Shown: positions 1-12,933 of the stretch, piece by piece
Layout of the letters: each line of letters begins with the position of its first letter
How positions within the stretch are numbered: position 1 is the stretch's first letter
Assembly (NCBI RefSeq): GCF_020509005.1
Contig: NC_063022.1
Location: 1-64,000 of the forward strand
Length of the DNA stretch: 64,000 bases
Origin: Fulvia fulva
Lineage: Eukaryota; Ascomycota; Dothideomycetes; Mycosphaerellales; Mycosphaerellaceae
Direction of reading: 5' to 3'
Notes under the pieces: generated by a model
Database searches by the model: none
The model's input: the letters and a program-made list of their open reading frames with translations, nothing else
Told to the model about the DNA's origin: nothing
Translations under genes and position numbers: made by a program

Positions 1-194
1 CCCTAACCCTAACCCTAACCCTAACCCTAACCCTAACCCTAACCCTAACCCTAACCCTAACCCTAACCCTAACCCTAACCCTAACCCTAACCCTAACCCT
101 AACCCTAACCCTAACCCTAACCCTAACCCTAACCCTAACCCTAACCCTAACCCTAACCCTAACCCTAACCCTAACCCTAACCCTAACCCTAACC
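1..194. repeat. Telomere, (CCCTAA)32 plus CC
   Basis: A perfect run of the hexamer CCCTAA starts at base 1 and ends at base 194, where it stops abruptly at GGAGGT. The C-rich strand reads 5' to 3' from the window start, so this is the left end of a chromosome with TTAGGG telomere repeats, the usual repeat of filamentous ascomycetes. There is no degenerate transition zone. Confidence 0.98.
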
Positions 195-3100
195 GGAGGT
201 CATTGCCGATCCGAGCGACGGCGCCCAACAGAGAAGCTGTTCCTGTGGGAAATGTCGGGTGACAGGGTTTGCTGAGCGCACATCGTTGGGAACGTGCCGC
301 TTGTGACGTCTCGACAGCCGGTGTCTGGAGGTGCACGAGATCCGAGCGGGAGCTCGAGAAGGTATCATCGTCTCAAAACCAACCGTCTTGACCTTTCTGA
401 AGACAATCACCAACAACCTCGTCACCCCGACCTTTAACTAAGGTGCCTAGGAAGCTCGGAGGCCTTCGGGGAAGACCCGTAGTCTCCTCGGCGCAAGTGT
501 CCATTCCTGCTCTTGGGTGAGTGCGATTGTGCCGCGGATAGGCTTCCATGTCTGCACGGTAATTGACGAGCTCGATGAAAATTGTCCCATCGGTAGCAGT
601 TCGAAGCTTGAACAGGCAAGTGCGGGTTGTTCGCCTCTACGAGGGGACGATGCAATCCTGAGGAGGAGCTCGCCGATAGATTGAGATTGGTGGCAACCTG
701 GCTGGGCTTGACACGCTGACAGCTGGTTAGTCCTGGCGGATTCATAGCAACGGATCGGTATAGAAGGCTTCAGAGACAGACTCATTGCTAGGAGTGTTGA
801 TGTTACAGAAGCATAAGCGGCGTGAAAAGACCAGAGGTCAGAAGAACACGACATGGAGTGGTCGTAAGAGTTGTGCTTAGAAGTCCAGTTTGTCTATGGC
901 GGTGAGACGATATGGGGCGCTCGTTGAGGGGGCTGGCAGACAGGATGTTCGTAGAAGGCGACAACTCCGGCGGCCAAGAGTAATGTCTGCCGTGAAGCCC
1001 TCATTCTTTCGTGAGTATCCTGGACCTCTTTTGGAAGCTGGCCTGCCTACGATGATCGGTGGGGAAACGAGCATTGTAGTCTTTGACGAAGGCTCTCTAG
1101 GGCATCGTATTGCATTTGTAGTTGCAGTGTACCACTTCCGCCAGCACATGAAGTAGCGGTCGTTCGACTGAGTGTGCAGGCGCTAACGTGGTGGAAGGAG
1201 AAGTGGCATGAACTTGTCTTCGCGCTCTTTCCTCGACGCTCTGCCTGCAGTCGTGCGTTGCGAGGCTGCTTGCCGGTGCTGCGAGCTGTACTAATGCGTC
1301 GTGGCTTGTAGTCTGACGAAATGGAGTCGGGTTGGTTCTCTGCGCTGCCACATCCGCTGTCGTAAGCAAAACTGTTGCGTGGACAAGCAGTTCAGGTTGT
1401 CTGGAATCGGCCACAAGCGCCATCCGGTGTCCACGTTCGCTTTGATGACCTCCGCCGTTTCCCGTCTCATCTTTCACGCGCATATAGTACCAACTGGAGA
1501 GCTGCCACCGCTGGATAACCTTAGCTGGTGACCACATGATCTGCCATCTCTTCCTGCTGGACTCGTTGGCGGTGGGGCTCGGGCGGGCGCTGGAGGCTCG
1601 TCACTTGTCGCCTGTCACCTACTGTCGCACTAATGACTTTATCGCATTCGTGGTTGTGTCTGGCCAATCTTGCTCTGGAGACATGGGCGTGAAGACTCGA
1701 GCTCGAAGCCAAATGCTGTGCGGTAGTGTCGAAAAGGGCACCTTGATGCAAAACGATCCGTGGACAGCGTTGTGTATAGTTTGGTGCCAAGGTCTGTCGT
1801 CACCGTGATTTCGAGCAACTGGCAGTCCCCGGCTCATAAAGATCATCGATATCGGGGTCTCCGACACATCGATGTGTTCTGGGTTGTAGCGTGGATAGGA
1901 CGAAGTTCGACTCTTTGCTACCGAGAGAAGTTGGTGCTGCGCTAGACGAACGTTGCAGTAGGCAGATATCATGTCCACCACCTACAGGAGGCACTTCAAG
2001 ATGCTTCTCAGGTAGCTGGGGTGTACTCTTGGTATGCAGTATCACCCAACCCTCGTCATCAGGTTGCTGGACAATCGCTGGTGCACGTACAGGCGTCGCA
2101 GCGTGAGTGCGAGTGTTGAACAGAAGCGGATGATCCGGATGAGTGACATCGTGGCCACGACAGGCCGCTGAGCATGTTCATTGTGGGATGTGATACTGCT
2201 GAGGGCGCTGCCTCCTGTCAGCAGCAGGCTTCGTCCAGAGATGATGGCCGTCAAGCACCGTGAAGGAAGAGCCCGGCGGCGGACGATGGCTGACGTGCTG
2301 CTTCGGCAGTAACAGCTATCCTTGGATCAAACCCCTCACACTCAGCCCACCGGCAAGCTGAACGGCTGTCATGACAAGGCGCAGGCGCAGGTGTCGCGGC
2401 GCTGGTCGTAGCTGTGAAAGTCGTCGACTGAGAGCGGCTGTTGCTATAGCAACCGGCGCGACACGACCTCACTTCATGCTTCATGATGTCCACTGCCTTC
2501 ATCGCCGGCTCGTCCTCATCTCATCCTTCTCATCCTCACCAACCCCGAGCCATCACCGCGATACCTGCGCCGACTCTCTGCCTCTGCTACCGATCATGGC
2601 GCCAACTCTTCACGCTTCTCAAGCTCCATTGACTGACAAGAGGTGGTCTCACGGATAAGGGTCGAAGGAAAAGAGGGTGGAGGAGGATGACACGATGGTG
2701 GTAGTGATGGTGTTGAAGCCGCCGGGCGCAAACTGGACACATCTCTGGCTGGTCATGTCAGCTCTGAAAAGGCGACGGATCTGCAGACTGAGTCCTGCGA
2801 TACTCTGGCAGACGGGGCCACCTCACCGGAATCTATGCTGGCTGGCTGCGTGATGCGGTACCGCTGCGTGGACGCCGACAATGCGTGGAGATCCCCTCTC
2901 CGCGCCGGCAACATATCTGGTTAGTCGATAGGATCTTCTGGCAGCAATGCGTCCAAGCACCTGCTGCTTGCAGTGCGTCTCCTTCGACCACCGTGTACAA
3001 TTGATCTGTCAATACCGTCAGCTTCATCTCCGGCCTCACCGATATGTCACACACCATCATGCCAGCACCAGCAACACCAGCAACCACCCAGCAACGACAT

Positions 3101-4010
3101 CCCACGACACGATTCGAACGTCGTATCGAATGTACCGGCCACTCGGAGATGGAAGCCATGTCGTATGTGACGTTGCATGAAGCTGGTGGTGGTGTTTCGC
3201 GATACCACCTCCCGGTCGCAAACCTCGCACGACGCATCGACACATCAACGCCGACTTCATTCATCAACCACGCACGCCCCGACGATCCGATCATCACCAT
3301 ACTGCATTTCCTGTGTTGTATCATCGTCCTGCGTCGATCCAAGTCCTGAAGCTCGGGTGGTGTCACGCAACTAAGAGGCGTTTTGCTCGTAAATCGGTAC
3401 CTTGGTGCTGGCGAAGCCAGGATGCGGTGGCGTGTAGCGGTTGGGCAGGGGATGGGGGCGGGGAACGCGCTGTTAAGCGGCCCGCGGCAGCGTACGACTG
3501 AGCCCACAGCGAGGGAGGTGACGACTGAGGAATACGAAGTACTCCGAAGGAGGAAAGGTTAGGATCAAGGGCGAGGCTTGGGAAAAGTTCCTTAGTACTA
3601 TAGTACTAGAGAACAGCGCGAACACCATCAATTCCACCACCACGCCTCCTACACACTCAAAACACATACGGATCAACTCTCCTCTTCATTCTGCACCGAT
3701 CCGTCTCTTCAGATATGCGAAAATCGCAAAGGCGAGAAAAATGACATTTCGGGGATCATCAAATTTTGATGGGGTCATCAAATTCCAGCGACAGACCTTC
3801 AAATTCCAGCGCACGAGACGATTTTCCAAACTTGCTCCCAATACGAATCTGAAGGCACCAATCGACTCGTCTGGTGTTTCTCATTCTGGGGCAATGCTTG
3901 AAAGAGTTTTCGTAGACCGGGAACATGGAAAAACGACCCCTAGGTGATTCCGCCAAGTCACGTGATTGCCCTGAGATATCAGCCGTGCACCCAACCACAA
4001 CTTCGACACA
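195..4010. other. Telomere-proximal gene-free stretch
   Basis: I see no convincing gene in this 3.8 kb. Open frames exist on both strands (up to 224 codons on the minus strand at 2833-3507), but they overlap one another, are rich in Arg, Ser and Cys, and show no domain or splice logic. No RecQ-like telomere-linked helicase signature was recognised. The sequence is GC-balanced and looks like neutral, decayed subtelomere. A small patch at 3763-3812 repeats the string TCAAATT three times. Confidence 0.6.
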
Positions 4011-4021
4011 CCCTAACCCTT
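4011..4021. repeat. Interstitial telomere-like seed
   Basis: The string CCCTAACCCTT lies about 20 bases before the first copy of the dispersed 52-bp subtelomeric element. Similar seeds occur at 4898-4907, 9181-9192 and 9318-9328. They look like short telomeric tracts left inside the subtelomere. Confidence 0.6.
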
Positions 4022-4080
4022 ATTCTACACACCAACCACAATCGCGGTGGGCCCTTTAGGGTCCTGACCGCCCACGACCT

Positions 4081-4172
4081 CGCGGTACTCAAAATCGCCT
4101 TACTCAAGATCGCGGTACCCAAGATCTCGTTGCTCAGTGTTGCGGTACTCATAATTGCGGTACTAAAGATCG
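4081..4172. repeat. Degenerate ~30-bp tandem array after the first element copy
   Basis: The 3' end of the first element copy has expanded locally. The motif GCGGTACTCAAGATC recurs as GCGGTACTCAAAATC, GCGGTACCCAAGATC, GCGGTACTCATAAT and GCGGTACTAAAGATC, separated by shorter related strings such as CTTACTCAAGAT. The effective period is about 30 bases. No other copy shows this expansion. Confidence 0.6.
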
Positions 4173-4915
4173 GACCACGACGAATTGAGGAACGCAAAGT
4201 CTGTCCAGCCAACGTCAGAGGGTCGTGAAAGCGATGTCGCATCTATGATCCAGTTCATTGACTCCACGCTGCAACCAGTCGAGATTCTCGTCAAGGCGAA
4301 CGAGCAGTCTTTGCTGACGTCCACACACGCCGGCGAACGGGGTGACATCAAGCATGCCCGATCGTTGTATTCCAAAAGATGCCACCGGGTTCAGTAGCAT
4401 TGCTGCAGATCCACTTACCTCCGTCATCATCACACCGGCCCCTATTACTCGACAACGCCTACTTGCTTACGACGGCCACGTTCATGCTAGCTGGCATACG
4501 TGTCGGTCTCGAACCAACCTTCCAGTATTGTGCTCAACGCGATCCTGCTCCTCAGTCAGGCCTTCCCTCTGCCCGCAAACTGACCCCAATCGCGGCGGGG
4601 CCTTTAGGCTCCCAAGCGCTCACGACCTCGCGGTGCTTCCAATTGCGTACAATTCACGGTTCTGGACATTCTTTGAGCGCGGCAGTCGAACGCTCATCAC
4701 CACACCTTGATTAGGCCGAGTCTCAGCAGCGACATCGCGATACAATTCGTTGCCCTAATGACCACAGTTCGCCGTTATGGAGGTAACCCAGTCATCGAGC
4801 TTCAGCCTGTACTAGTGACTTCTGGCAAGCTCATCACTCATCAAGATACTCTGGTCACCATACTGTTTCCACGACTCTTTGCACCAGCTTCGACTATCCC
4901 TAACCCTTTCGCTCG

Positions 4916-4935
4916 CTCTCTCTCTCTCTCTCTCT
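4916..4935. repeat. (CT)10 microsatellite
   Basis: Ten uninterrupted CT dinucleotides lie just after a CCCTAACCCT seed at 4898-4907. This is a simple repeat with no gene around it. Confidence 0.9.
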
Positions 4936-7900
4936 ACACTTGAAGCTAACTATGAAGCCGACCATCGTTGCGTCAACGAAACTTCGACACATCCTTACGC
5001 TTTCTGCTCAACTATCTTGAGCTCTCACGCTGGTCGAGCTGTGCAGATTATGCCTGCAGGTAACGAGTACTTTTCAGGCATTCGGCAAGCAAAAGAGAGA
5101 CGTAAAGGCCACTGCAAGGTAGCTGCGAATCACGATCAATTCCTCAAAAGACCCTTCATCCTTGGAATCAGAGCCTGAACTTTTCAACTCGAAGCGGAAC
5201 AGCACACTCCTGCCAGGAGGTAGTTCGGCATCCGTGGCATCTTGGCGATAGAACACCTTCGACACTTCAAAGGTCACCCACCACGAAGTTTGTTTGACCA
5301 CAACGCCAGCCAGTCCTAGTCCTGACGTCCATTGAGCCGTTGTCTTTTCGCTTTGGCTTCAGCAGGAAAGCATGCACCGATCCCTTGCACAGCTCGATTC
5401 GTAGAGCAGACTCAGCGGGTCAGAGCATGCACTCGCGCCGGATCCTCCAGTTCAAGAAGATTTGAGTACGTGTCACCGTCCTCAGACCGAGCATCACGCA
5501 GCACGAGTTACGCAGATTGTGCTGCATGATTGCTGGAAGGTTGACCATCTGGGAACATTTTCAAAGTCTGTACAGATCTTCTTCTCCAGCACATCGATAA
5601 CGTCTACCTTTCCGTGTCGAACCGTCGGCCATCAAATGGACAAACAAGTATCCACATCTATGGAGTCGGCTCAGCACTGGAGAAGTCCCGCGAAAACCCA
5701 ATACCATCAACATGAAAGTCTCTCCAATACTTTGAGATCTTGACAGTAGGGGAGTTTTTTCGTGGTTGACGGAGTTTCGCACCAGACAGCCAAAGCTCGC
5801 TCAGGAAAAGGTCGCTATCGATGGTTCTCTATGCACGCAATATGTCTCCAGCGCCAGACCTGGATCCCTACAAAAGTCGTCCCATCACATCGCTGGCCAT
5901 CCTCATCCTAACAAATCGTTCCGCAATCTCATCTCTACTCTGCTTTCACCACAGATGCGTCTACACAGCGAGCACACCATCATCGAAATGTTCGCGACCA
6001 GTAGTCTCAATGGCGTGCCACAGAGTTCAAGCTGAACAGCCCTGGTCCTCCACTCCTATCCACAACTTCGACCAACCCTCACCCTCTCCCTCGACCTCCT
6101 CCATCCCAAACGCTCTCACCAATCACGGTGGGGGGACGCAGTCTCTCCTGAGTGCCCACGTTGCCCCAGTACGCTAGACGGTCGCAGTGCTCTAAACGAC
6201 ACCGACTGCCTACCTCACCCTAGTCATCGACGTCTCAGACCAACCTATCAGAAAGTGAAGCAAGACCAGCAAAGGAGCAATGCTCAATCAGCAGCTTTCG
6301 TTCACGGCAGAGACGTCCTGTCCGCACACAGCTAGTGCACCTGAGCAATCCCTTCAATCATGCCGAGCTTCACTGCCAAGTCGACCTGATGCATGAACGA
6401 CTGCCGATAGAAGTTCTGGAATGGCACTCTACAGCTCGAATCTTCCTCTTCAGCCCAGAAAAGGCATGACTGTGTCAGTTAGGCGATGGAGATCCCAGCT
6501 ATGGTGACCACCGTCTCAATCAGCAACGTGGCAAGCAAAGCAGTGCCGTCACAGATCTGCCAGTAGGAGACCAGCACCTAAAGTCACACCATTGGTGGGA
6601 CGCAACTATGTCCAACTTTCTCTTGACATCGAATCTCCAAATCCGGTGCGGCCTTTAGGCTGCTGAGCTCACACGACCCTACAGTACTCAACGATGTGAG
6701 ACACTCTGCTAACCGGATCCATGAAGTCGAGAATCTCTACTGGCGACGGCGATGATGATGAACTCTTGCTCGCCCCAGGTTCGGGTAAACCCGTGTCCTC
6801 CATCGAAGCATCTCATGAAATGTGGTGCAGCCTTTAGGCTGCTGAGCTCACACGACCTCGCAGCAGTCAACGATGCGAAACTTCCTGCTTCACACCTCGA
6901 GCGGCTCGACAACCTCTACCGATGAGATTACTTTGAAGCGGTCTCGCGTACATCAAATTGCCACTAACCTCGTCCTCGACTGAAGCATCTCATCAAACAC
7001 GATGCGGCCTTTGGGGTACTGAGCCTGAGCGATCTCGTGACGATCAAATGATGCAAACTGCGAATAATTCTGCAAGACTTCCTGCAGTTTAGCTTGATGG
7101 AGCCGACGATCTCCACCGGCGAGACTGACAGCGGAATCCCTCTACTTGCACCAAATTCGGGTAACCCTCGTCCTAATTCACGCCTTTCACCAATTCGCGG
7201 TGGGCCCTTTAGGGTTCTGAGCGCCCACCGATCCTCGCGGTACTCCAGTCGGACGGCAGCAATGCGATACCAGGAAGCAATCAGAGCACAGCAACATCCA
7301 TGATCCGCTCACTTGGAACGCCAGCTGAATTGATCCTTGCTTGAAGAGCAAGAGACTACTCGATGAGGAGCCCGATACAGTACCTTGGGCAGCATTCGAC
7401 GCAAACGCTGTACGTAGAACTCACCGCAAATCGAAATCACAGATGCAGCTGCCCAATATCCGGCAGACAGCACTCCACTTTCGTGCCCCTTCTGCAACAC
7501 CGTCATCAGCTCTTACAAGAGAAGGCTTATCCACTCTCCTCTTCCCTTGTAGGCTCGCTTTGGCACGCTACGACATTTGACAGAAGTTGAGTAGTAGGGC
7601 GCGAACACGATCATCCCCTCTCTGCCGGACATCCTTTCGACATTCCCCGCCATGGTCACTATGACAGCTTTGCCCATGACAGTGGAAATAGCAATGCCGA
7701 CAGTCGATGCAAGCCCTTGATCTTATCAGCAGTAGCCAAGTCAAGGCTAGCGCCCAGTCTCGAAAGGTGGTAAGCCAAAGATCACGCTGCAAGGAGCAGA
7801 GCGAGGGAAACTTTGTCGAACTACATCCTCTTACCAGTACTGGCCAATACGACGACCGCAACAGACGATACACCTAGGCTTGCCCGAATCGCGGCACGAC

Positions 7901-9180
7901 CTCTACGCTACCAAGCGCTCGACTCGCTCCAGCACTGCAGATGAATGGTGGCGAACCACTACTTGAGGATAGAACCATCACTGGCCTATTTTCCCTTGAA
8001 GTCGACCACTCAGTCCAGCGCCGGTTTGTGGAAGTACTTGCGTGGCAAGAGAATCGAGCGATTGAATCACCGAGAGCTTCTCAACGAGATCGGCCAGCTT
8101 TCGCGAAGCAAATTCACTCCTCACCACCTTCAACATCTTGGCCTGCGTAACACTTTTGTTCTGATGCGATTTTCTGGAGGATCGGTGGGTGGGTATTATA
8201 TCCGACTGGTCGACATGAGTGCATGATGATTGATCGACAAGCTGATTGAGCCTCGCCATTTGAAGTGCCATGAGCCATGGTCTCTGTTACAAACGACGAT
8301 GCCGCCCTGCGTCAGGTCCAGAGTGGCTTATATGACTTCCAACATTCTTCGGCATACGAGAGGTGGCCAGATCTGATCTTGCTGTCGTCAGCATGTAGCG
8401 GTGCTGCGTTCTGCAAGAGCGGAGTGCTGTTTCATGCGAGCATTGCCTGGGGCTAATAGACCTGGTGCGCACATTGCCAACATCACGTTGATCGCAGCAT
8501 GTTGACAGCACGTCTACCGCGCGATGCACAAGCGATGGTCGAGGTAGAAACGGGATGAGGATCTAGATTTGCGAAAGCTGCTCCTCGTATTTGGAATTGA
8601 AGCCGAATCTGAGGACACAGCCAGCAGAGCTACCACGTCGTAAGACATTTTACGCCTCCGCTCACTACCGCGAACTAGAATCGGTGGGCCACCACGGCAC
8701 AGCACTTGAGCAACCTGACATGAAGCAGTTTACAGCTCTAACGGTGGCAGGTTGCATTCCACAGTCATCGCGCCGGCCATGATCAAACGCAGCTGAACCG
8801 CATCGCCCACTCGACAGGTCACGTCGAGTCCATCTCCTTCCAACTTATCCGTCTACGAATCTAGGTGCTTTCGACATTGACAGTCCCATCAAACATCATC
8901 CGCTGCCATCCCCGACCACAATCCTAGAGGTGTAAAGCACAGTCTAGCTGACGACGTGAACAATCTGGCTGCCGAAGATCTGGTATAGGAGCATGGAGTC
9001 TGATACAGTACCTTCGCCGCAGATCTCGGATACTGGCCTCGAGATACGCCTGGCAGGCCGACAGTATCGCAACGCCCGAATGTCGGTTCAGGGGACAATC
9101 TCTTTACTGACTAGAGATCGGCCTCTCGAGAAGATCTTCGCACACGAACGTTCTGCACACCCACTTGCACCAAACTGGGT

Positions 9181-9192
9181 AACCCTAACCCT
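9181..9192. repeat. Interstitial telomere-like seed
   Basis: AACCCTAACCCT follows the lead-in TTGCACCAAACTGGGT. A shorter relative (GGTAACCCTAATCT) lies at 9318-9328 after a similar TTGCACGAAAC lead-in. The lead-in and seed therefore travel together as a unit. Confidence 0.55.
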
Positions 9193-9805
9193 GATTCTCG
9201 CCTTGGATGCTGATGGCATCGCTGTCTCCAACGAGCTAGATCTTAGTCACTATGTGGACACTCGGCTCTCAAAAAACGATGCATACATCGAATGCCCATC
9301 TACTTGCACGAAACTAGGTAACCCTAATCTTGACTCATGCTGATGCTGCTGACAAGACAGAGAGGTACGACTCCGCCTGCCTACGGCACACCCACCCTAC
9401 AAAGATCCCTGCCCTACTCTACGTCAACAGCCGGTGCATCTACAGCAGATCAAGATACGACATTTAGCATTTTCGAGCGACGTGTATCACGATTCTACAG
9501 CTGGAGGTTCGAGAGATGAATTCGGTAGAGTCGTTTCCGAGTATGCCGGCACAGTCTTCAAGCTACGTACGCCCGATGGGACGGCTGGCATCTACTCCTG
9601 ATACCTACACGCTCACCAAACTCTCAAACCCTGACCCTGACGTACGCATCTTCAGTCCAGAAATGCATGCAATGCTTGATGCTACACTTTCAGCGAACTA
9701 CTGAAGCATCCCGACAGAAATCCTACCAAAATTCTGCCAAGCTTCAGGTTCATCCTCCACCGACTCGACATCTCCAACACACGAGGATCTCGCACACGCT
9801 TGCAC

Positions 9806-9990
9806 CAATTCGCGGTGGGCCCTTTAGGGTCCTGAGCGCCCACGACCGCGCGGTACTCAAGATCGTGTTGTGCTCATCGAGTATCTGGCGAATCGGCAGC
9901 CGGAAGCTCTCACCGATGCTTGCACCAAATCGCGGTGGGCCCTTTAGGGTCCTGGGCGCCCACGACCTCGCGGTACTCCAGATTGTGCTG
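9806..9990. repeat. Two well-preserved element copies, 120-bp spacing
   Basis: Two near-identical copies of the subtelomeric element start 120 bases apart, each introduced by GCTTGCACCAA. Because the spacing is a multiple of three, a minus-strand open frame (9750-10169) reads both as the same peptide motif (STARSWA..RTLKGPP). I treat that frame as a by-product of the repeat and not as a gene. Confidence 0.8.
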
Positions 9991-10871
9991 CCACCGGGCT
10001 GCGTCTGCATGAACATTGGACATTTGCACTCCATCTTCAGGACGAGAAGACACATTTGCAGGAGCTTCCTCCGATCAACGTCTTTGCGGTCTCTATAAGC
10101 TAGGACTGGCGACGAGAAGCTTGAGATGAATACAGCATTGGATTCTGCCAGGATCGCTAACGTCAGCATGATTCGCCGAACACGTTCGGACAGCGGGAAA
10201 GTAAGTTACATCTCCTTTTATGCACTGACGAGAGGCAGACTTACTCCAAAGTCTCCATCAGTTGGCAGCGGATAGGTATTCGCCGTCTCTTTCAAGATTT
10301 GCATGATCTCCTCGCACACAGGAGGATTCGATCTATCTTGCTCGGATAGACGCAATCTTTGGTGGGAGATCCGGTCTTCACTGTCGAAAGCATACGACAA
10401 GTGGGTGGACCTTTTCGCTGTCAAAGCCGGCAGCAACGAAGAGCAAAATCGATGCGCATACCCAGAGACACTATCGCTTATCTCTGCTCCAGCTCCACTA
10501 CGTCAAGCTGAGCCTCCAGTATGAAGCATTTCAAGCTTCTACTCTACTGCCACAGGCACATCAGGTCTACCCACTCCAGTGCCCAATCTTCTCGCAGACC
10601 CTCATTCTGATTCTGGGGCTTGCCCCAGCTCGCGGCGCGGCCTTTAGGCTGCCAAGCGCTCACGTTCCTCGCGGTACTCCAGATGAGACCATCCCCCTGA
10701 CAACAATATCCTCGCGGTCTAGAAGTCGAAACAGTAGGCCCCATTCTGGAGTCAAGATCAGCGTTAATCGCGACCTAGGAAGCCGACCGGTAGGTATCGG
10801 TATCATCGGCACACACACTTCTCTACACAGCTTCGACGGAGTTCAATCCGTGAAGAACATACGATGTCAGG

Positions 10872-11195
10872 CTAAGTAATCAGCGGTAATCGAGCGAGAC
10901 CATACCTATGCTTGCTGGCTACCCCGATGACGAGCCAGATCCAGTACCTACTTCCCCAGCGTGTAATGGACAGCTGCAGCTGAGGATCGTTATGTGGCAT
11001 GCAAGATGCTTTTCCCGCTGCATCATCAGTCGGAAGACGTGAATTGTTCACGAATGCACAGGCTTGACGCAGAACTCGCCTGACCACCTTATCACGAGCT
11101 GACCATGGTTTCGAACACAGCTCCAACGCATAGTGGAAAGGGTCTTCGTCCGATATCAGCAGACATGCTCTTTTGAGTTTGATCTCTAGTATCAT
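10872..11195 (-). other. Uncharacterised 107-codon open frame, possible gene relic
   Basis: This minus-strand frame has a protein-like composition, with a charged, helix-prone first half (motifs ALELCSKPWSARDK and VVRRVLRQACAF) and an aromatic segment (YWIWLVIGVAS). A GTAGGTAC-like string inside could be a splice donor, so the end may not be real. I recognise no domain. It sits among decayed relics in the subtelomere and could be an exon remnant of a lost gene or chance. Confidence 0.25.
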
Positions 11196-12597
11196 GGATC
11201 TGGGTACCGCATCGCCACTCTACAGCAAATGCCAGTACTCTCCCTGCCTGAAAGCATGATCCAAGTCATATCTACTGTCTTACACTGCACACTTACAGGT
11301 CGATGCTCCACTGTCGCGCTGAGTGCCTATCCGCCAACCGGTATCCTAACCACATGCATTGGTCGCATCTGTCATTTCTCAGCATGATTCGTAGAGCAGA
11401 GTAAGAACATCTCCTACATGGGGCGCGCACCATGACGATGGTCACACAGACTAATGGATGCGTGTCGTAGGTTAGAGCCGCTACGCATAGCTCGCTCGTG
11501 TCTGACTTGCGAACTCTTCACACGCAGACATGAAAGCGCCACGCCTTGTAACTTTGGTATGTGAATGTGGCGCGATACGGCAATAGGAGGTCGTTCCAGC
11601 CTGGAGATGCTGAACCAGCTTACCTGACAGCTGTCAAGATCTGGAAGTCATTGTTCAAATTCATGCATCCCGAGGTTGTGTGAGCGTGGATTCTAGAAGT
11701 CGTCGTTCTAGCAATAAGCGGCATCAAGTACTTGCCGTTGCTGCCTTGCATCTCTAGTCATCCTGAACATCATGGCTGAACCTGACCCCAATAGTACGAC
11801 GAATCGTGACTAGCTACAGCTTCTACAGCCGCTTGAGCGAAGGATGGCCTGGAAAGACGGCCCTGACTACCACTTGAATCACATACATGCCTACCACGAG
11901 ATGACTACACTCCCTCCCGCTCGACGTCCACACAGTCTCCGTGCTGTCAAGGCGCAGACGGCGCGAATTACCGCATTGTTAGACCTCCTCCTGCTTCGTC
12001 GGCCGTGAATTCATCCGCACTACATGTGTTGTGGTCGTTGGTGTTTTCGTTGACGACGATAGATTTCTCCTCGCCTGTCACGCAATCCAGGATCTGCTGG
12101 CCCCCATTCTGGATGATGTCGTCTCTGAAGGTATGGCAAGAGAGGATCTGGTTTGGTGCAGAGCTACACCGCGCTCTCCAGCAACCTTGGCCCTGTTGCA
12201 GAAGATGGTGGTGACAGGTCTCCTCTTCAGATCAGGATCTCTGCGGTGAATCTGCAGTGCTCCTTTGGTAGAAGCCATGGGCGCTCAAAGCGACGAAGGT
12301 CATTCACAGGGCAGCAGCACCTCTCGCAACTCGAAGACTGTCCGACTCAGCAAGCCATCCGGGAAAGTTCGACGCCCGCGACTTGAGCCCGCACAAGCTT
12401 GTTGGCAGGTCTGGCACACCAGCCTAGCTTGCCGAAGATCATGCCTTTTCTGACGAACAGCCGACTACTAGACCATTGAGGTAGCGAAAGCGTGGGAATC
12501 AGGACATAGCTGAGCGCTTGCCTGCACAGAAATCATTTAGATCCAGTCAAATCAGCCCCAAGCCATTCTTCTCGCGAGCAAGAGAGGCTTCGCCTAG

Positions 12598-12933
12598 TCA
12601 ACCTCGAATACCTCGCCCTTCTGGAAGACATTAGATGCATTCGACCCGTCTCACCCATCTCAGCGAGCGCCGGCGGCCAATCTACTCGACCTCATTGTTC
12701 AAAGACCGAGGAGCGAAGTTGAGAAGATCTGTCATCGTCCCCCTACAGAACCCCGAACTAAAGACTTGATTTGCCTGCGCGGGAAGGCTATGGAGATGGG
12801 ACGGCCATACGTTGGTGTGTTGACGCACGAGCATGCTGAGCTCTATTGTGCCTACGCTCGCGAGAATCTTGACCCGCTTGTCAAGAATGAGGCTGCCGCA
12901 GTCGAGGAAGAGTCTTTGACGATGGCAAACTAG
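12598..12933 (+). pseudogene. Open-frame relic without start codon (111 codons)
   Basis: Between stop codons at 12595 and 12931 one plus-strand frame stays open with a soluble, acidic, protein-like composition. Its last third reads GRPYVGVLTHEHAELYCAYA followed by an acidic tail ending in SLTMAN. Its only ATGs lie late in the frame. The composition differs from the Arg/Ser-rich shadow frames around it. It is best read as an exon or gene fragment, and the family is not recognised. Confidence 0.3.

Larger units (their letters stand above)
4173..9805. other. Subtelomere without recognisable genes between element copies
   Basis: Apart from the dispersed 52-bp element and simple repeats, I find nothing gene-like here. 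Open frames of 60-120 codons occur on both strands, overlap each other, and often run straight through element copies, which argues against coding. The recurring strings TTGCACCAAA and GGGTAACCCT suggest the interval was built from many rounds of small duplications. Confidence 0.5.
4040..10682. repeat. Dispersed ~52-bp subtelomeric element, at least eleven copies
   Basis: A GC-rich module recurs in one orientation. Its core reads CGCGGTGGGCCCTTTAGGGT, followed by CCTGAGCGCCCACGACC and then TCGCGGTACTC. Copies lie near 4041-4092, 4589-4642, 6121-6172, 6638-6691, 6817-6870, 6996-7050, 7190-7246, 7886-7926, 9806-9870, 9925-9990 and 10627-10682. Copies at 4041, 7190, 9806 and 9925 are nearly identical, while those at 6121, 6996 and 7886 are badly eroded. 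GTGGGC and GCCCAC form inverted arms around a near-palindrome CCCTTTAGGG, so each copy could fold into a hairpin. A lead-in TTGCACCAAATTCG-like motif precedes several copies. No coding role is evident. Confidence 0.85.

Noticed and set aside
195..4010. Telomere-linked RecQ helicase gene
   Set aside because: Such genes are often next to fungal telomeres, but no helicase motif (DEAH/DExx, HRIGRxxR) was seen in any frame.
4490..4525. tRNA B-box-like string (GGTTCGAGACC on the minus strand)
   Set aside because: No A box at the right distance and no acceptor-stem pairing could be found.
9750..10169. Minus-strand frame with a duplicated STARSWA..RTLKGPP motif
   Set aside because: The motif is the translation of two copies of the subtelomeric DNA element, whose spacing happens to be a multiple of three.
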